Made by a program: the position numbers and the translations under genes
The notes under the pieces: model-generated
Told to the model about the DNA's origin: nothing
What the model saw: the letters and a program-made list of their open reading frames with translations, nothing else
The model's database searches: none
Assembly: GCA_902780235.1 (NCBI GenBank)
Contig: CACZEL010000020.1
Location: forward strand, 1-34,427
Direction: 5' to 3'
DNA length: 34,427 nt
Source: an uncultured Bacteroidales bacterium
Lineage (GTDB): Bacteria > Bacteroidota > Bacteroidia > Bacteroidales > Paludibacteraceae
Shown here: one piece after another, positions 33,796 through 34,427 of the stretch
Layout: every line of letters starts with the position of its first letter
Position numbering within the stretch: position 1 is the stretch's first letter

Positions 33796-33796
33796 C

Positions 33797-33827
33797 ACTC
33801 GATTTCGTAAGAAGTCGAGTTTTTTTT
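33797..33827 (+). terminator. Hairpin plus T run at the start of the 33904 transcript
   Basis: Arms ACTCGATTTC (33797-33806) and GAAGTCGAGT (33811-33820) pair over ten positions with one G-U pair and a GTAA loop, followed by seven Ts. It is a textbook intrinsic terminator shape but begins one to two bases after the -7 box. Confidence 0.65.
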
Positions 33828-33903
33828 ATTGTTTAACCGCAAGGTTTTGACTTGTGCGCACACGAACGGCCGTTCACAAAGCCAAGCACTAATCTTGTTG
33901 GTT

Positions 33904-34176
33904 ATGAAAACCTATTATGATGCCATTACGGCACAAATCACAGCAGGACTCTGGGAGGACTGTATGGCGATGTTCGATCGCGCTTGGACGTTAGACTTCT
34001 ACTATCGTCTATATTGTCTCGTGCTCAAGTACGAACCTGACCGTACCTACGGTTATCAAAAACGTATCGCTTTCAACAAATCCATCATCAGTCAGATGGG
34101 CGGAGCCTATCGGGACATTGAACCCGATGCCATCAGAAAAGCCATACAGAAAATGGAGGAAGTATGTGCTGTATAA
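33904..34176 (+). CDS. Small hypothetical protein
   Basis: A 90-residue protein (MKTYYDAITAQITAGLWEDC...) that I do not recognise. It is helical in appearance, with aromatic residues in FYYRLYCLVLKYEPDRTYGYQ and no membrane helix or signal peptide. The frame is open upstream to 33829, but ATG 33904 is the first good start and lies behind a promoter at 33764-33795. The leader of about 100 bases holds a hairpin with a T run right at the expected transcription start and two perfect palindromes. A perfect 8-bp hairpin follows the stop. Confidence 0.65.
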   Translation: MKTYYDAITAQITAGLWEDCMAMFDRAWTLDFYYRLYCLVLKYEPDRTYGYQKRIAFNKSIISQMGGAYRDIEPDAIRKAIQKMEEVCAV

Positions 34177-34219
34177 GTGCCTTTGTTTGCTCGCGCGTAT
34201 ATCATTTTCTATCAAAAAC

Positions 34220-34242
34220 ATGGTGCCGATAATTGGCACCAT
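34220..34242 (+). terminator. Hairpin after the small gene at 33904
   Basis: ATGGTGCC (34220-34227) and GGCACCAT (34235-34242) form a perfect 8-bp stem with a 7-base loop, followed by a T-rich stretch. Confidence 0.55.
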
Positions 34243-34268
34243 TGTTCGTTTAAAAACCTCTACCTTTG
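34242..34268 (+). promoter_or_regulatory. Possible promoter of the partial gene at 34314
   Basis: A good -7 box TACCTTTG at 34261-34268, but the nearest TTG (34242-34244) gives a short 16-base spacer, so the -33 assignment is weak. Confidence 0.5.
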
Positions 34269-34313
34269 CATCGCTTTTCGGAGACAAACCATCCCTCCGA
34301 TTAGCGATGTATT

Positions 34314-34427
34314 ATGGTTAAACAACATATCACGCCGCTACATAAAGAAGTGCGGCAAACACACCTCTCTCGCCTTTATTTCTTATCTAAAGGCTGTAAA
34401 CAAGCGTCCCTCGAATCAACAGGCGGC
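34314..34427 (+). CDS. 5' end of an unidentified gene (partial)
   Basis: An open frame from ATG 34314 (MVKQHITPLHKEVRQTHL...) runs 38 codons off the window end. A TACCTTTG box at 34261-34268 lies about 45 bases upstream, which supports a real gene. The visible residues are basic and helical and do not identify a family. Confidence 0.5.
   Translation, partial: MVKQHITPLHKEVRQTHLSRLYFLSKGCKQASLESTGG

Larger units (their letters stand above)
33558..33903. other. Divergent intergenic region between lepA and the 33904 gene
   Basis: About 350 bases without a gene. It holds two divergent promoters flanking element copy B, a hairpin with T run at 33797-33827, and two perfect palindromes, TGTGCGCACA (33853-33862) and GAACGGCCGTTC (33864-33875), one base apart, which could be operator sites in the leader. 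Confidence 0.7.

Noticed and set aside
33829-33903. Extension of the small gene to the TTG at 33829
   Set aside because: It would begin inside the T run after the hairpin and pass through two palindromes; ATG 33904 is simpler.

Overview
The window looks like an ordinary chromosomal segment of a Bacteroidales bacterium of medium G+C with a more A+T-rich accessory island in the middle. The evidence is the promoter type (TTG, about 20 bases, TAnnTTTG, the -33/-7 class of Bacteroidota) in front of at least six genes, the near absence of strong Shine-Dalgarno sites, and the gene content: DapL plus Ddh, class 3 fructose-bisphosphatase, a BspA-type leucine-rich repeat protein, and a NhaD-type antiporter. 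I cannot place it below the order.

Layout. 1-4754: a tightly packed plus-strand run, class I aminotransferase - pyrG - dapF - dapL, with overlapping or nearly touching ends. 4747-8669: glmS from its own promoter, then ddh and a secreted alpha/beta hydrolase. 8671-10668: class 3 fbp on the minus strand. 10669-17412: accessory island holding an 11-bp tandem array, a MntA/HepT toxin-antitoxin pair, a 134-bp nested inverted repeat, a metallo-beta-lactamase-fold protein, a 1229-residue BspA-like surface protein, and a 610-base non-coding stretch packed with hairpins. 17413-19604: a family 2 glycosyltransferase and an unknown gene. 19613-20842 (minus): PagL-like outer-membrane protein, divergent from murC. 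20924-26709: murC - ftsQ - ftsA - ftsZ and a two-membrane-helix unknown protein. 26736-33557 (minus): lepA - large STAND NTPase - nhaD-like antiporter - dedA. 33904 to the end: a small unknown gene and the start of another.

How the genes fit together. Much of the window serves peptidoglycan and division: DapL and DapF (LL- then meso-diaminopimelate), Ddh (a one-step route to meso-diaminopimelate), GlmS (glucosamine-6-phosphate), MurC, and FtsQ/A/Z. PyrG, Fbp and LepA are housekeeping genes.

The most unusual thing is not a gene. At least fifteen places carry short degenerate tandem arrays with a strict period of 7 bases (8 or 11 in a few). Each has its own word (for example GTTAGCT, GGTACAA, TTGAAAT, AGATTTC). 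They sit exactly at gene borders, where they supply stop and start codons, and also lie in frame inside housekeeping genes (glmS, murC, fbp, the glycosyltransferase, the PagL-like protein, and a signal peptide). Separate loci share words, including an identical 17-base run in glmS and the glycosyltransferase gene. A second repeat system is a hairpin-bearing element that ends in a promoter; one copy precedes the glycosyltransferase gene and one precedes lepA. A third candidate of interest is the DUF4062-NTPase-TPR protein placed 18 bases behind lepA, which has the architecture of a defence or sensor STAND protein.
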